This document shows positions 1 through 6,919 of a DNA stretch of 10,078 nucleotides, one piece after another. Each line of letters begins with the position of its first letter. The stretch's first letter is position 1. Position numbers and translations under genes: made by a program. The DNA is from Spirochaetales bacterium (GTDB taxonomy: Bacteria; Spirochaetota; Spirochaetia; JAGLYY01), in the NCBI GenBank assembly GCA_023131935.1, contig JAGLYY010000158.1, positions 1 through 10,078 of the forward strand, read 5' to 3'. The notes below the pieces were generated by a model that was not told where the DNA came from, did no database searches, and saw nothing but the letters and a program-made list of their open reading frames with translations.

Positions 1-4
1 TTTT

Positions 5-71
5 CTCTGTGTACTCTGTGGCCATCTTATCTTTAAAACACATAAGAATTTTTGCCACAGAGGTCGCAGAG
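5..71. repeat. Dispersed CTCTGTGGC/GCCACAGAG inverted repeat, copy 1
   Basis: Two 9-bp units, CTCTGTGTA (5-13) and CTCTGTGGC (14-22), face GCCACAGAG (54-62) and GTCGCAGAG (63-71). The arms at 14-22 and 54-62 are perfect reverse complements. Inside the 31-nt AT-rich spacer a second small pair, CTTAT and ATAAG, can extend a hairpin. Related copies lie at 88-134, 8783-8824 and 9648-9691. The segment 51 to about 80 is nearly repeated at 9671 to about 9703, including a shared GAATGGAGT after the 9-mers. It lies downstream of the femAB-like gene, so it could affect transcript ends or stability. No coding role is seen. Confidence 0.8.
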
Positions 72-87
72 GAAGAATGGAGTTGTG

Positions 88-134
88 CTCTGTGGCTTCT
101 TAATCGTCAAAAGAACAAGAATTTTGCCACAGAA
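88..134. repeat. Dispersed CTCTGTGGC/GCCACAGAR inverted repeat, copy 2
   Basis: CTCTGTGGC (88-96) and GCCACAGAA (126-134) form a stem that pairs at eight of nine positions, with a spacer of 29 nt. TTCTT just inside the left arm pairs with AAGAA inside the right arm, as in copy 1 and the copy at 8783-8824. After it comes a purine-rich run (131-156) leading to the stop codon of the femAB-like gene at 168. No T-run adjoins the stem, so an intrinsic terminator is not supported. Confidence 0.7.
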
Positions 135-167
135 GAAGAATAGAGAGAGAGGGGGAATTTATTTAGT

Positions 168-1178
168 TTACCGCTTTCGGAGAACTTTGTAGTAATACCG
201 GCGCAGTCCTTCGGCTATGCGAAAACCCTTGTAGAGAAGGGGTCTTCGCGGGTAATCCCAACAGCCGGGCCTATGGATGATTGTACCCCCGAAGCCTGTT
301 TTGAACCGGTACAGGCCATGCATAGGATGATCCGGATTATCAGCCGGAGGAATCCCAAAGAGATCGTAACTCCGGCAACCCCTCTGCCGTGCTTCCCGGA
401 TGGCCTGCCACTGAAGGGCATAGGCGGGCATCAGGTTCCGCTTTCGGTTAGAAGTGGCGCCGTAGAGGTAGGTGGCCCCTTTGCCGTGAAAAGCAACGAT
501 GTTTCCGGCGAGGAGTTCCTCTTCGTGATAGGCGAGGTAGAGTTTGAGATCAAGCCCCCTGTTTCCATACTCTTGTGCAAGTTTGAAAACCTGGTGGTAA
601 TATTTCAGGGAATGAATACTGATTTTATCCCGTGCCGCGGTCATCCTGTATAAATCATACCAGTCATTCAGACCCTGTTCCCCCGTTTCAATGATCTCTA
701 CCCCCTTTTTCTTCGCAAGACGGATATTGTACCGGGTCTTGGATTTCATTCCCTGCAAGATCTCCTCTTCAGACAGGGAGAGATCAAGAATAACCGTATC
801 GGGAGGTTGGATATCCATTGTGGATTTACGGAAGGGAGACGGGAGGGCGGGCCTTCCATGATTATTCTCCATCTCCCCCCAGGCAAGATCAAACCGGATA
901 AAAAGGCAGTTGCGGGGGAGATAGGGTGAAAGGGCCCGTGCAAGTTCAGGAAACTCCGCACTCTGGGCCTTTCCCCAGCCAACAGGTCCAAAGGGGACGT
1001 AAGCCAGGGAGAATCCCCTCCCGAAGGGGCGGACAAGAAGAAGCAATGGAGCTTCATGTACCCTGAACGCAAGAGGCTGCCATCCGAATTCACTCTTCAG
1101 TTTCCCCCAGAACCCGGACTGCAGGAGGACATCAGGATTATCCAGGTCCTCAAGGGAAGTCTGTTTTATCGATAGCAT
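168..1178 (-). CDS. FemAB-family peptidoglycan bridge aminoacyltransferase
   Basis: A 336-residue protein of the FemA/FemB/FemX class. These cytoplasmic enzymes move an amino acid from aminoacyl-tRNA to the side-chain amine of residue 3 in the peptidoglycan stem peptide. Visible family signatures are KSKTRYNIRLAKKKGVEI (145-162), GATSNRKRNLMPAYAL (240-255) and YDLFGIPP (271-278). LYRFKTGFGG (289-298) lies near the C-terminus. Length fits a single FemAB protein with two GNAT-like lobes. It starts 3 bp after the metG stop, so the two are probably co-transcribed; a weak GGGGAAG lies 11 bp before the ATG inside metG. Family assignment is firm. The amino acid donated is unknown; glycine is a reasonable guess if the host is a spirochaete with ornithine-glycine peptidoglycan. 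Confidence 0.85.
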   Translation of the reverse strand: MLSIKQTSLEDLDNPDVLLQSGFWGKLKSEFGWQPLAFRVHEAPLLLLVRPFGRGFSLAYVPFGPVGWGKAQSAEFPELARALSPYLPRNCLFIRFDLAWGEMENNHGRPALPSPFRKSTMDIQPPDTVILDLSLSEEEILQGMKSKTRYNIRLAKKKGVEIIETGEQGLNDWYDLYRMTAARDKISIHSLKYYHQVFKLAQEYGNRGLDLKLYLAYHEEELLAGNIVAFHGKGATYLYGATSNRKRNLMPAYALQWQAIREARQRGCRSYDLFGIPPADNPDHPMHGLYRFKTGFGGTIIHRPGCWDYPRRPLLYKGFRIAEGLRRYYYKVLRKR

Positions 1179-1181
1179 CGG

Positions 1182-2942
1182 TTAGCTGACTTCCCCATCC
1201 CGCACCTTATTGGTTCGGACAGGCTCGCCGGAAACATGAATCTCAGTATTCCCCACTTTCAGGATATGATTCTCTACCTGTTCTTTCGCTTCCCGTTCTT
1301 TCTGGCTGCCGGCAAATCGCTCTTTGAAGGTTTTTATCTCTTTGTCCTCAAGCCGCTTGAAGAGGATCTCAGGTTTTTCGATATCAGCAATGCCCGTAAG
1401 GCTGCCAAGGTCCTCCCAGGAGAGTTTCCCTGTCCGGAGCCACTTACCGATCACCTCAGCGGCGGGGATAAAGGGGCTTAAAAGAATACCTAAATCCCTA
1501 ACGAGATAGGTCAGATCTCTTAACAGCCGGGCTGCTGCTTCCGGTTCAGAAGTTCTTGTTTTCCAGGGCTCTCCCGCCTGAAAGAACTTGTTTCCCATAT
1601 CCGCGAGAGCAAAGATTTTCCGGAAAGCATCCCGGAGCTCGGCACGATCAAAGTGCTTCGTTATCTCTCCCTCCATCTCCTTAACTTTTTCCCAGAATGC
1701 GGAATCGCTGCCCCCTTCGGGGATTTTACCGTCATAAAACCGGTGTACAAAGGAGAGGGTCCGGTTTACCAGGTTTCCAAGGTTTCCGATCAACTCGCTG
1801 TTTACCTTCTCCTGAAAATCCTTCCAGGTGAAGATGCCATCAGATTTTTCGGGACGGTTATACAAAATGTAAAACCGCCATACATCAGCGGGAATTCCAG
1901 TTTCTTTCGCGTCGGAACCAAAAACACCGATCCCTTTGCTTTTTGAGAATTTTCCACTTTCGTAATTCAAATACTCAGAACTGGACATATGATGAAGCAT
2001 GGTCCAGTTTTCTCCTGATCCAAGCAGAGTAGAAGGGAAAACAACGGTGTGAAAGGGAATATTATCCTTTCCGATAAACTGAAAAAGCTCCACCTCCTCA
2101 GGATTTTTCCACCAGTCTTCCCATTCATCTGTATAGTTCGCGGTTATGGAGATGTAACCAATTGGAGCGTCAAACCAGACATAGAACACTTTGTTTCTGA
2201 AACCATCCTTTGGAACAGGGATCCCCCAGGAAAGGTCCCTGGTAATACACCGCTCCTTAAGGCCGTCACGTATCCAGCTTCTGGTCATCTGAACAGCATT
2301 CCTGGCCCAGAAACCCCTCACGCTTGCTTCCCCAATCCATTGCTCAAGTTTCGGCAGAATTCCCGGGAGATCGATGTAGAGGTGTTTTGTTTTCTTTAAA
2401 ACAGGGACACTTCCATCAATACCGCTTCTTGGATCGATGAGATCTGTAGGATCGAGTAATTTACCGCAATTCTCACACTGGTCTCCCCTGGCCTCTTCAT
2501 ACCCGCACACGGGGCAGGTGCCTCGAACATACCGGTCCGCCAGGAACATACTGCTTTTTTCACTATAGAGCTGCTCTATGGTCTTCTCGTTGATATATCC
2601 GGCCTCTTCCAGCTTGAGAAAAAGACCCTGGGTGATCTCGGTTTGCTTCTCCGTTGAGGTACGGCCGAAATTATCAAATTGAATATTGAACCAATCATAG
2701 ATATCCGCATGGATACGGTGATACCGGTCGCAGAGTTCCTTTGGGGTTACCCTCTCTTCAAGGGCACGGGTTTCAGTAGCTGTGCCATATTCATCAGTGC
2801 CGCAGATGTACAGGGTTTCATAACCGTTTAACCGGCAGTACCGGGCAAAGACATCAGCCGAGAGGACCTGAAGGAGATTTCCAAGATGGGGAATATTATT
2901 GACGTAGGGTAAGGCAGATGTAACAAGCCGTTTCTTCTTCAT
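1182..2942 (-). CDS. metG: Methionyl-tRNA synthetase
   Basis: A 586-residue class I aminoacyl-tRNA synthetase that charges tRNA-Met with methionine in the cytoplasm. The ATP-binding HIGH signature appears as PHLGN (18-22) and KMSKS as KFSKS (331-335). The knuckle in the connective domain keeps one zinc site, C143, C146, C156 and C159. Where two-knuckle relatives have the other CxxC pairs there is S127/S130 and S173/D176, so the second site is lost. A helical anticodon-binding domain follows (about 375-545). The protein ends in a charged tail without the C-terminal EMAP/Trbp111 tRNA-binding domain present in many longer MetRS proteins. The ATG is fixed by the conserved N-terminus (KKKRLVTSALPYVNN). 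There is no Shine-Dalgarno, but a -10 box ends 7 bp before the ATG. Confidence 0.96.
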   Translation of the reverse strand: MKKKRLVTSALPYVNNIPHLGNLLQVLSADVFARYCRLNGYETLYICGTDEYGTATETRALEERVTPKELCDRYHRIHADIYDWFNIQFDNFGRTSTEKQTEITQGLFLKLEEAGYINEKTIEQLYSEKSSMFLADRYVRGTCPVCGYEEARGDQCENCGKLLDPTDLIDPRSGIDGSVPVLKKTKHLYIDLPGILPKLEQWIGEASVRGFWARNAVQMTRSWIRDGLKERCITRDLSWGIPVPKDGFRNKVFYVWFDAPIGYISITANYTDEWEDWWKNPEEVELFQFIGKDNIPFHTVVFPSTLLGSGENWTMLHHMSSSEYLNYESGKFSKSKGIGVFGSDAKETGIPADVWRFYILYNRPEKSDGIFTWKDFQEKVNSELIGNLGNLVNRTLSFVHRFYDGKIPEGGSDSAFWEKVKEMEGEITKHFDRAELRDAFRKIFALADMGNKFFQAGEPWKTRTSEPEAAARLLRDLTYLVRDLGILLSPFIPAAEVIGKWLRTGKLSWEDLGSLTGIADIEKPEILFKRLEDKEIKTFKERFAGSQKEREAKEQVENHILKVGNTEIHVSGEPVRTNKVRDGEVS

Positions 2943-2949
2943 AGAAGGG

Positions 2950-2979
2950 ATAGTAGCTGTTTTCGCCCTGAGTAGTCAA
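2950..2979 (-). promoter_or_regulatory. Predicted metG promoter giving a leaderless transcript
   Basis: Read on the minus strand: TTGACT (2979-2974, 5/6 to the -35 consensus), an 18-bp spacer, then TACTAT (2955-2950, 4/6 to TATAAT). Seven bases separate the -10 box from the metG ATG, so transcription should begin at or next to the A of ATG. This fits the absence of a ribosome binding site before metG. Confidence 0.55.
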
Positions 2980-3015
2980 CTTGATGAGAGTTATACTGAA
3001 CATTGCGGCTTTCCC

Positions 3016-3044
3016 TTGACGAAAGCCAGGCAGGCAAGTACCTT
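3016..3044 (+). promoter_or_regulatory. Candidate hflKC promoter
   Basis: TTGACG (3016-3021), a 17-bp spacer and TACCTT (3039-3044) give a plausible sigma70 promoter with a start near 3051, about 25 nt before the hflK ATG. The -10 match is poor (3/6). An alternative -10, TATACT (2992-2997, 5/6), lies upstream but has no good -35. Only one is likely to be used, and the choice is uncertain. Confidence 0.35.
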
Positions 3045-3065
3045 TAGCATTGAAAGATCGAAAAA

Positions 3066-3071
3066 AGGAGG
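3066..3071 (+). promoter_or_regulatory. Shine-Dalgarno that sets the hflK start
   Basis: AGGAGG at 3066-3071 lies four bases before ATG at 3076. It decides for this start over an in-frame TTG at 3016 that would add 20 residues with no ribosome binding site. Confidence 0.85.
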
Positions 3072-3075
3072 ATCT

Positions 3076-4053
3076 ATGTCTGAACGAGACATTACCCCTA
3101 CAGGTCTACCCTTCCCTATCAAGCCCAAGATGATTGTGATTGTCGTACTCGTCATCGCGCTTATCGCCCTCGGGTTATCCAGTTTTTTTGTGGTAGACCA
3201 GAAAGAACAGGCTGTAGTTCTGTTTCTCGGTAAATTTTCACGTCTTGCCGATCCCGGTTTGAACTTCAAGGTTCCCTTTCTTGAAAAGAACTACAACGTC
3301 CCTACAAAGGAAATACAGACCCAATCTTTCGGCTACCGGACCGAAAAAGCGGGTATCACTACGATTTACTCAGCAGGGGATTACCCCGATGAGTCGATCA
3401 TGCTTACCGGTGACTTGAACATTATCGATGTGGAATGGTCAATCCAGTACCTTATCGTTGATCCCAAAGCCTGGCTTTTCAACGTGGAGTACAAGATAGA
3501 GACAATTCGGGACATCTCCCAATCGATTATGAACCAGCTCGTGGGAGACCGGACCATTCTCGATGTTATCGGGCCTGAACGTACTACCATCGAGCATCAG
3601 GCTGAGCTGCAGATGAACAAGCTCTTAAACGATTACGGCCTGGGAATCAACATCATCACCGTGAAACTGAGGAATATTGTTCCTCCCAAAGGTTCCGTAC
3701 AGGATGCCTTTGAGGATGTGAACAAAGCGATTCAGGACATGAACAGGCTCATCAATGAAGGGCAGGAACAGTTCAACAGGGAGATACCGAAAGCCGAAGG
3801 TGAAGCAGCGCAGCTCGTCCAGATCGCACAGGGGTACGCCGCGGAACGGGTAAACGAGGCCCGTGGTGATGTCTCCAGGTTCAGTCAGGTTTGGCAGGAG
3901 TACCGGAGAAATCCCTCGGTAACGAGAACCAGGCTCTACATCGAGATGATTGAAGAGGTATTCTCCCGGGAAGAGGGGACCGATCTTATCGACAGAAACC
4001 TTGAGAACTTCATCCCTCTGAAAACCCTGCAGTCCCAGGGAGGTATCCAATGA
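3076..4053 (+). CDS. hflK: HflK, SPFH-domain regulator of FtsH protease
   Basis: A 325-residue inner-membrane protein. One N-terminal transmembrane helix (about 18-40, MIVIVVLVIALIALGLSSFF) is followed by an SPFH/band-7 domain on the outer face: KEQAVVLFLGKF (43-54), PGLNFKVPFLE (60-70), then a long alpha-helical part with EIPKAEGEAAQLVQIAQGYAAERVNEA (236-262). In E. coli HflK and HflC form a large cage around FtsH and modulate its proteolysis. This HflK is shorter than the E. coli protein because it lacks the glycine/proline-rich cytoplasmic N-terminal stretch; the domain core is complete. The stop overlaps the hflC start by 4 bp (ATGA), indicating translational coupling. ftsH itself is not in the window. 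Confidence 0.93.
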   Translation: MSERDITPTGLPFPIKPKMIVIVVLVIALIALGLSSFFVVDQKEQAVVLFLGKFSRLADPGLNFKVPFLEKNYNVPTKEIQTQSFGYRTEKAGITTIYSAGDYPDESIMLTGDLNIIDVEWSIQYLIVDPKAWLFNVEYKIETIRDISQSIMNQLVGDRTILDVIGPERTTIEHQAELQMNKLLNDYGLGINIITVKLRNIVPPKGSVQDAFEDVNKAIQDMNRLINEGQEQFNREIPKAEGEAAQLVQIAQGYAAERVNEARGDVSRFSQVWQEYRRNPSVTRTRLYIEMIEEVFSREEGTDLIDRNLENFIPLKTLQSQGGIQ

Positions 4054-5045
4054 AAAAAGTCTTAACTGTACTAATCATACTTGTTGTTCTTCTGGTTATC
4101 GTTCTCATGATCGGTCCTTTCTACGTTCTCGAAGAGGGTTACCAGTCTGTCGTGACCCGTTTCGGCGCGATTGTTAATTCCACTCCCAACGCGGGACTCC
4201 ACTTCAAGACGCCGCTCATCGACACGGTTATACGGTACCCAAAGAAAATCCTCTCCTGGGACGGCAGCTCCCAGAGGATCCCGACCCAGGAAAACCAGTT
4301 TATCTGGGTTGATACTACCGCCCGCTGGAAGATTATCGATCCCCTGAAATTCTACGAATCGGTAAACCGGATTCAAAACGCCTATGGCCGTCTGGATGAA
4401 GTTATCGATTCAGCAGTCCGGACAGTTATTGCCGATAACCCGCTCCATGAGGCGGTTCGGAACTCCAATGTCATTAACGAAATTGACCGTTCTACCCCTC
4501 TGCCGATCGAAGGTGAAGAGGTAACCAATGGAGAGGGGCTCGGAGATCTTTCCCAGCTTATCCTCACCGATTTAACCTACGATGAGGTTGTAAAAGGGAG
4601 GGAGATACTTTCCGATGAGATGTTCCTCGCCGCGTCCCGGCTTACTCCCCAGTACGGCATTGAGCTTATAGATATCATTGTCCGTCAGATCCGTTATTCC
4701 GATGACCTTACACAAAGTGTGTATAACAGGATGATCAAAGACCGGAACAGAATTGCCGAAGCTTACCGTTCTTACGGTGAAGGAAAGAAACTCGATCTTT
4801 TAGGTCAGCTTGAAAACAAGAAGAAGAGCATCCTTTCCGGTGCCTACGAACAGGCCGAAACTATCAGAGGCAAGGCTGACGCGCAAGCTACCCGGATCTA
4901 TAATGAAGCTTATGAGCTTGATCCCACCTTCTTTGAGTTCTGGAGATCTGTCGAATCCTACCGGAAGGTACTTCCTAAATTCCGGAAGACCCTTACCACC
5001 GATATGGAGTATTTCAAATACCTCTATAGCCAGGATGGAAGATAA
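4050..5045 (+). CDS. hflC: HflC, partner of HflK in FtsH control
   Basis: A 331-residue SPFH-domain membrane protein. A transmembrane helix (about 4-24) precedes FYVLEEGYQSVVTRFGAIV (24-42) and GLHFKTPLID (49-58), the standard start of the band-7 fold. The helical C-terminal part carries the HflC signature RNRIAEAYRSYGEGKK (232-247) and EQAETIRGKADAQATRIY (267-284). The ATG overlaps the hflK stop, and AGGGAGG at 4037-4043 lies 6 bp upstream inside hflK. About 25 residues (150-175) between the band-7 core and helical part, rich in E, G and L, look like a loop insertion. The gene ends 24 bp before a strong intrinsic terminator, so hflK-hflC is a complete two-gene operon. Confidence 0.94.
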   Translation: MKKVLTVLIILVVLLVIVLMIGPFYVLEEGYQSVVTRFGAIVNSTPNAGLHFKTPLIDTVIRYPKKILSWDGSSQRIPTQENQFIWVDTTARWKIIDPLKFYESVNRIQNAYGRLDEVIDSAVRTVIADNPLHEAVRNSNVINEIDRSTPLPIEGEEVTNGEGLGDLSQLILTDLTYDEVVKGREILSDEMFLAASRLTPQYGIELIDIIVRQIRYSDDLTQSVYNRMIKDRNRIAEAYRSYGEGKKLDLLGQLENKKKSILSGAYEQAETIRGKADAQATRIYNEAYELDPTFFEFWRSVESYRKVLPKFRKTLTTDMEYFKYLYSQDGR

Positions 5046-5069
5046 ACTTTTTAAAAGAATGAATTAATG

Positions 5070-5109
5070 AAAGGGACTGACTCAGACTTCTGAGCCGGTC
5101 CCTTTTTTT
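5070..5109 (+). terminator. Intrinsic terminator of hflKC
   Basis: AAAGGGAC (5070-5077) pairs with GTCCCTTT (5098-5105). Inside, after a 3x3 internal loop, CTCAG (5081-5085) pairs with CTGAG (5090-5094) around an ACTT loop. Seven Ts (5103-5109) follow on the plus strand. On the minus strand the run after the stem is only CTTTCATTAATTC, so it should stop hflKC transcripts well and methyltransferase transcripts poorly. Confidence 0.9.
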
Positions 5110-5130
5110 GGCATTCAAATAGATCATTAT

Positions 5131-6900
5131 TCAACCATGAAGCCTCAGCTCCGCGACCCTCCGGATCTCATCAAGTTCCGGTGTCAGCTCCCTGAACCGG
5201 GGGTACCTCTTCCCAAGATCTTCAAGAACACTCATGGTCTCTTCAAACTCCTTCCGGTATTTCCTGAAAGCGAATTTCCTGATAATTCTAAGCAGCTGTT
5301 TCTGGTATTTGCGGATTTGCTTCTCGTGAATCCCGGGGGATTTGTTTAACAATCTATTTTGGAGAAGCGTTATCAACACCCCCACCTCCTCCTGCCGGTC
5401 GGTGCACGCGCAGAAGAGCAGATCCTCCTCAAAACGGTCCAGGTCGTCATCCATGAGGGCGTCGAAAAAATTATTATCAGGTTCGGTTTCAATACGATAG
5501 AAATCCCTCATAGCAAAGGAAATATCTCCCCCTCTCCAATGAAGATCACTAATTCCGTTAGCTCCGTTAGCTCCGATAACTCCGCGGGGTCCTTCCCCAA
5601 AATCAAATTCCCCGGTATTCAGAACCTTAAAACGGCTTTGCATCCGTTCCGGAACAAACCCGCCCTTCATGATAGAGAGCATTTTCCTGACCTTTAGGAA
5701 CCGCAGCATCTCCTGCCTGTCAGTTTTACCCGGACGCTTACCCCTTTTAATAACAAGCTGGAACTCCAGATTCCTTGTTTTTCTCCGGATGCTTTGCTTC
5801 CCCCCCCGGTATTTAGTATAGTCCCGGACATACAGTTCTGTTTTTCCTTCCGAACTCAATATCTCATAGAGCTCCTCAAAAGGGATGATTCCTTCGGTAT
5901 TGTAACTTAACACGATGTACCGGGCATCTACGCTTGTGAGCAGCTCCTTAAGGGCATCAGGGGCGGTGGACGCGTAACACCACCGGGATTTTCGATCTAC
6001 CCAATCCTTCCGGATCCCCCCCTTCTCCTTAAGCCGTCCATCCTTAGTTAATTCGAGATCAACCGCCGGCTTGTCCCAGAGGGCTATGGTATTAAGGAGA
6101 TGATAGTTGCTCCCATACTGGTGGCTATTGTAAGGGGGATCAAGATAACAAATGTCTCCGCTTTGCCTTTTTACAAAAACAGCGGCATCTACTGATGAAA
6201 CATCATAAGAGCCCGGACCATCGATAAGGCAGGGAACCTCCAGGACCATTGTAGCGAGTATCCTCTGCAGGGCATCTTTTCCGTGTCCTCCAAAACCTTT
6301 ATGAAAGGCTTTGAATACGCCATTGGTATTCGCGTGGGTCGCGGCCTCGTAGAGAAGGGAGGAGACAAGGAGAAGCTTTTCCTGGTAATCCTTCCGGCCG
6401 AGGTCCCAACCCGGATACCGTTTCTCTATCTCATATCGAACCACATCGATAAAAAGGCCATTCTCCCGGGTGTAAAACAATCGTTCCCTTCGGTAGTCCG
6501 CCTCTTCTGTTACCGCCGGAGCGTAGTAATCCGCGATATACCGCTCTTTTGTTTCCTTAAGCCGGTTGAATTGATCAAAGACCTCCCCAATCCTCCCCTG
6601 AAAGAGTTCCGAAACATCATGTTTATTGATTGAGAGATGCGCTTCGGTTACGATTTTCGCGTAGGGTTCCCAATCATTAGCCGCAACTGAATAGCCCAAG
6701 GACTTCGCGAGCCGGGATACGGACCCGGAACCGGAAAATGGATCGATAATTCGGCGGCGTGGATCAGGTTCAACCAAATCTTTAAAAATATTACCCAGAA
6801 AAGGGAGGAGCAGCCGTTTATTCCCGATATAAGCGATGAGTTGACGGGAAAGGTAAGGTTCATGGCCGGGTACTATCCCGTCTTGCTGAAGATGCTTCAT
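5131..6900 (-). CDS. D12-class DNA adenine methyltransferase with long C-terminal extension
   Basis: A 589-residue protein. The first ~385 residues form a DNA N6-adenine methyltransferase of the D12/Dam/FokI-like type. Motif X is AYIGNKR (23-29), the SAM-binding motif I is DPFSGSG (53-59), and catalytic motif IV is DPPYNSHQYGSNYHLLNT (254-271). YNTEGIIP (333-340) and the strand NLEFQLVIK (377-385) close the fold. Residues about 390-589 are an extension I do not recognise, mostly charged helices with no visible nuclease motif. No restriction gene is adjacent, so it looks orphan. The gene contains G8 and G7 tracts and a 9-bp tandem repeat. ATG at 6900 is chosen because CGGAAG lies 9 bp upstream; an in-frame ATG at 6960 would overlap murE and has no ribosome binding site. 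Confidence 0.88.
   Translation of the reverse strand: MKHLQQDGIVPGHEPYLSRQLIAYIGNKRLLLPFLGNIFKDLVEPDPRRRIIDPFSGSGSVSRLAKSLGYSVAANDWEPYAKIVTEAHLSINKHDVSELFQGRIGEVFDQFNRLKETKERYIADYYAPAVTEEADYRRERLFYTRENGLFIDVVRYEIEKRYPGWDLGRKDYQEKLLLVSSLLYEAATHANTNGVFKAFHKGFGGHGKDALQRILATMVLEVPCLIDGPGSYDVSSVDAAVFVKRQSGDICYLDPPYNSHQYGSNYHLLNTIALWDKPAVDLELTKDGRLKEKGGIRKDWVDRKSRWCYASTAPDALKELLTSVDARYIVLSYNTEGIIPFEELYEILSSEGKTELYVRDYTKYRGGKQSIRRKTRNLEFQLVIKRGKRPGKTDRQEMLRFLKVRKMLSIMKGGFVPERMQSRFKVLNTGEFDFGEGPRGVIGANGANGISDLHWRGGDISFAMRDFYRIETEPDNNFFDALMDDDLDRFEEDLLFCACTDRQEEVGVLITLLQNRLLNKSPGIHEKQIRKYQKQLLRIIRKFAFRKYRKEFEETMSVLEDLGKRYPRFRELTPELDEIRRVAELRLHG
5548..5583 (-). repeat. 9-bp tandem repeat inside the methyltransferase gene
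   Basis: Four consecutive 9-bp units on the plus strand: ACTAATTCC, GTTAGCTCC, GTTAGCTCC and GATAACTCC. The middle two are identical. On the coding strand they give VIGANGANGIS (about 441-451). Copy-number change would keep the frame and only alter linker length. The 9-bp period matches the intergenic repeats of this window. Confidence 0.85.
5800..5807 (-). repeat. G8 homopolymer tract in the methyltransferase coding strand
   Basis: Eight Cs on the plus strand (G8 on the coding strand) encode part of YRGGKQS near residue 366. By my reading, adding one G reaches a stop after about 17 codons, and losing one reaches a stop within about 35 codons. A slip would therefore remove the last strand of the catalytic fold and the whole C-terminal extension. 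Confidence 0.9.
6016..6022 (-). repeat. G7 homopolymer tract in the methyltransferase coding strand
   Basis: Seven Cs on the plus strand encode the GG of KEKGGIRK (about residues 291-298), downstream of motif IV. It is shorter and so less likely to slip than the G8 tract. Confidence 0.85.
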
Positions 6901-6911
6901 ACTGGTAAACT
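6883..6911 (+). promoter_or_regulatory. Candidate murE promoter within the methyltransferase 5' end
   Basis: TTGCTG (6883-6888), a 17-bp spacer and TAAACT (6906-6911) preceded by TGG, an extended -10 (TGnTAAACT). Transcription would start near 6918, directly before the murE GTG at 6920. No Shine-Dalgarno sequence precedes that GTG, so a leaderless or near-leaderless message is likely. The -35 match is weak. Confidence 0.45.
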
Positions 6912-6919
6912 TCCGTACT

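Noticed and set aside
2981..2997. TTGATG with TATACT as the hflK promoter
   Set aside because: The two boxes are only about 5 bp apart, so they cannot act together; TATACT alone has no suitable -35.
3016..3075. A 20-residue N-terminal extension of HflK from a TTG start
   Set aside because: ATG 3076 has AGGAGG four bases upstream, while the TTG has no ribosome binding site and overlaps a promoter-like TTGACG.
5390..5730. A nuclease domain in the methyltransferase extension, making a fused restriction-modification enzyme
   Set aside because: No PD-(D/E)XK, HNH or GIY-YIG pattern could be found in residues 390-589.
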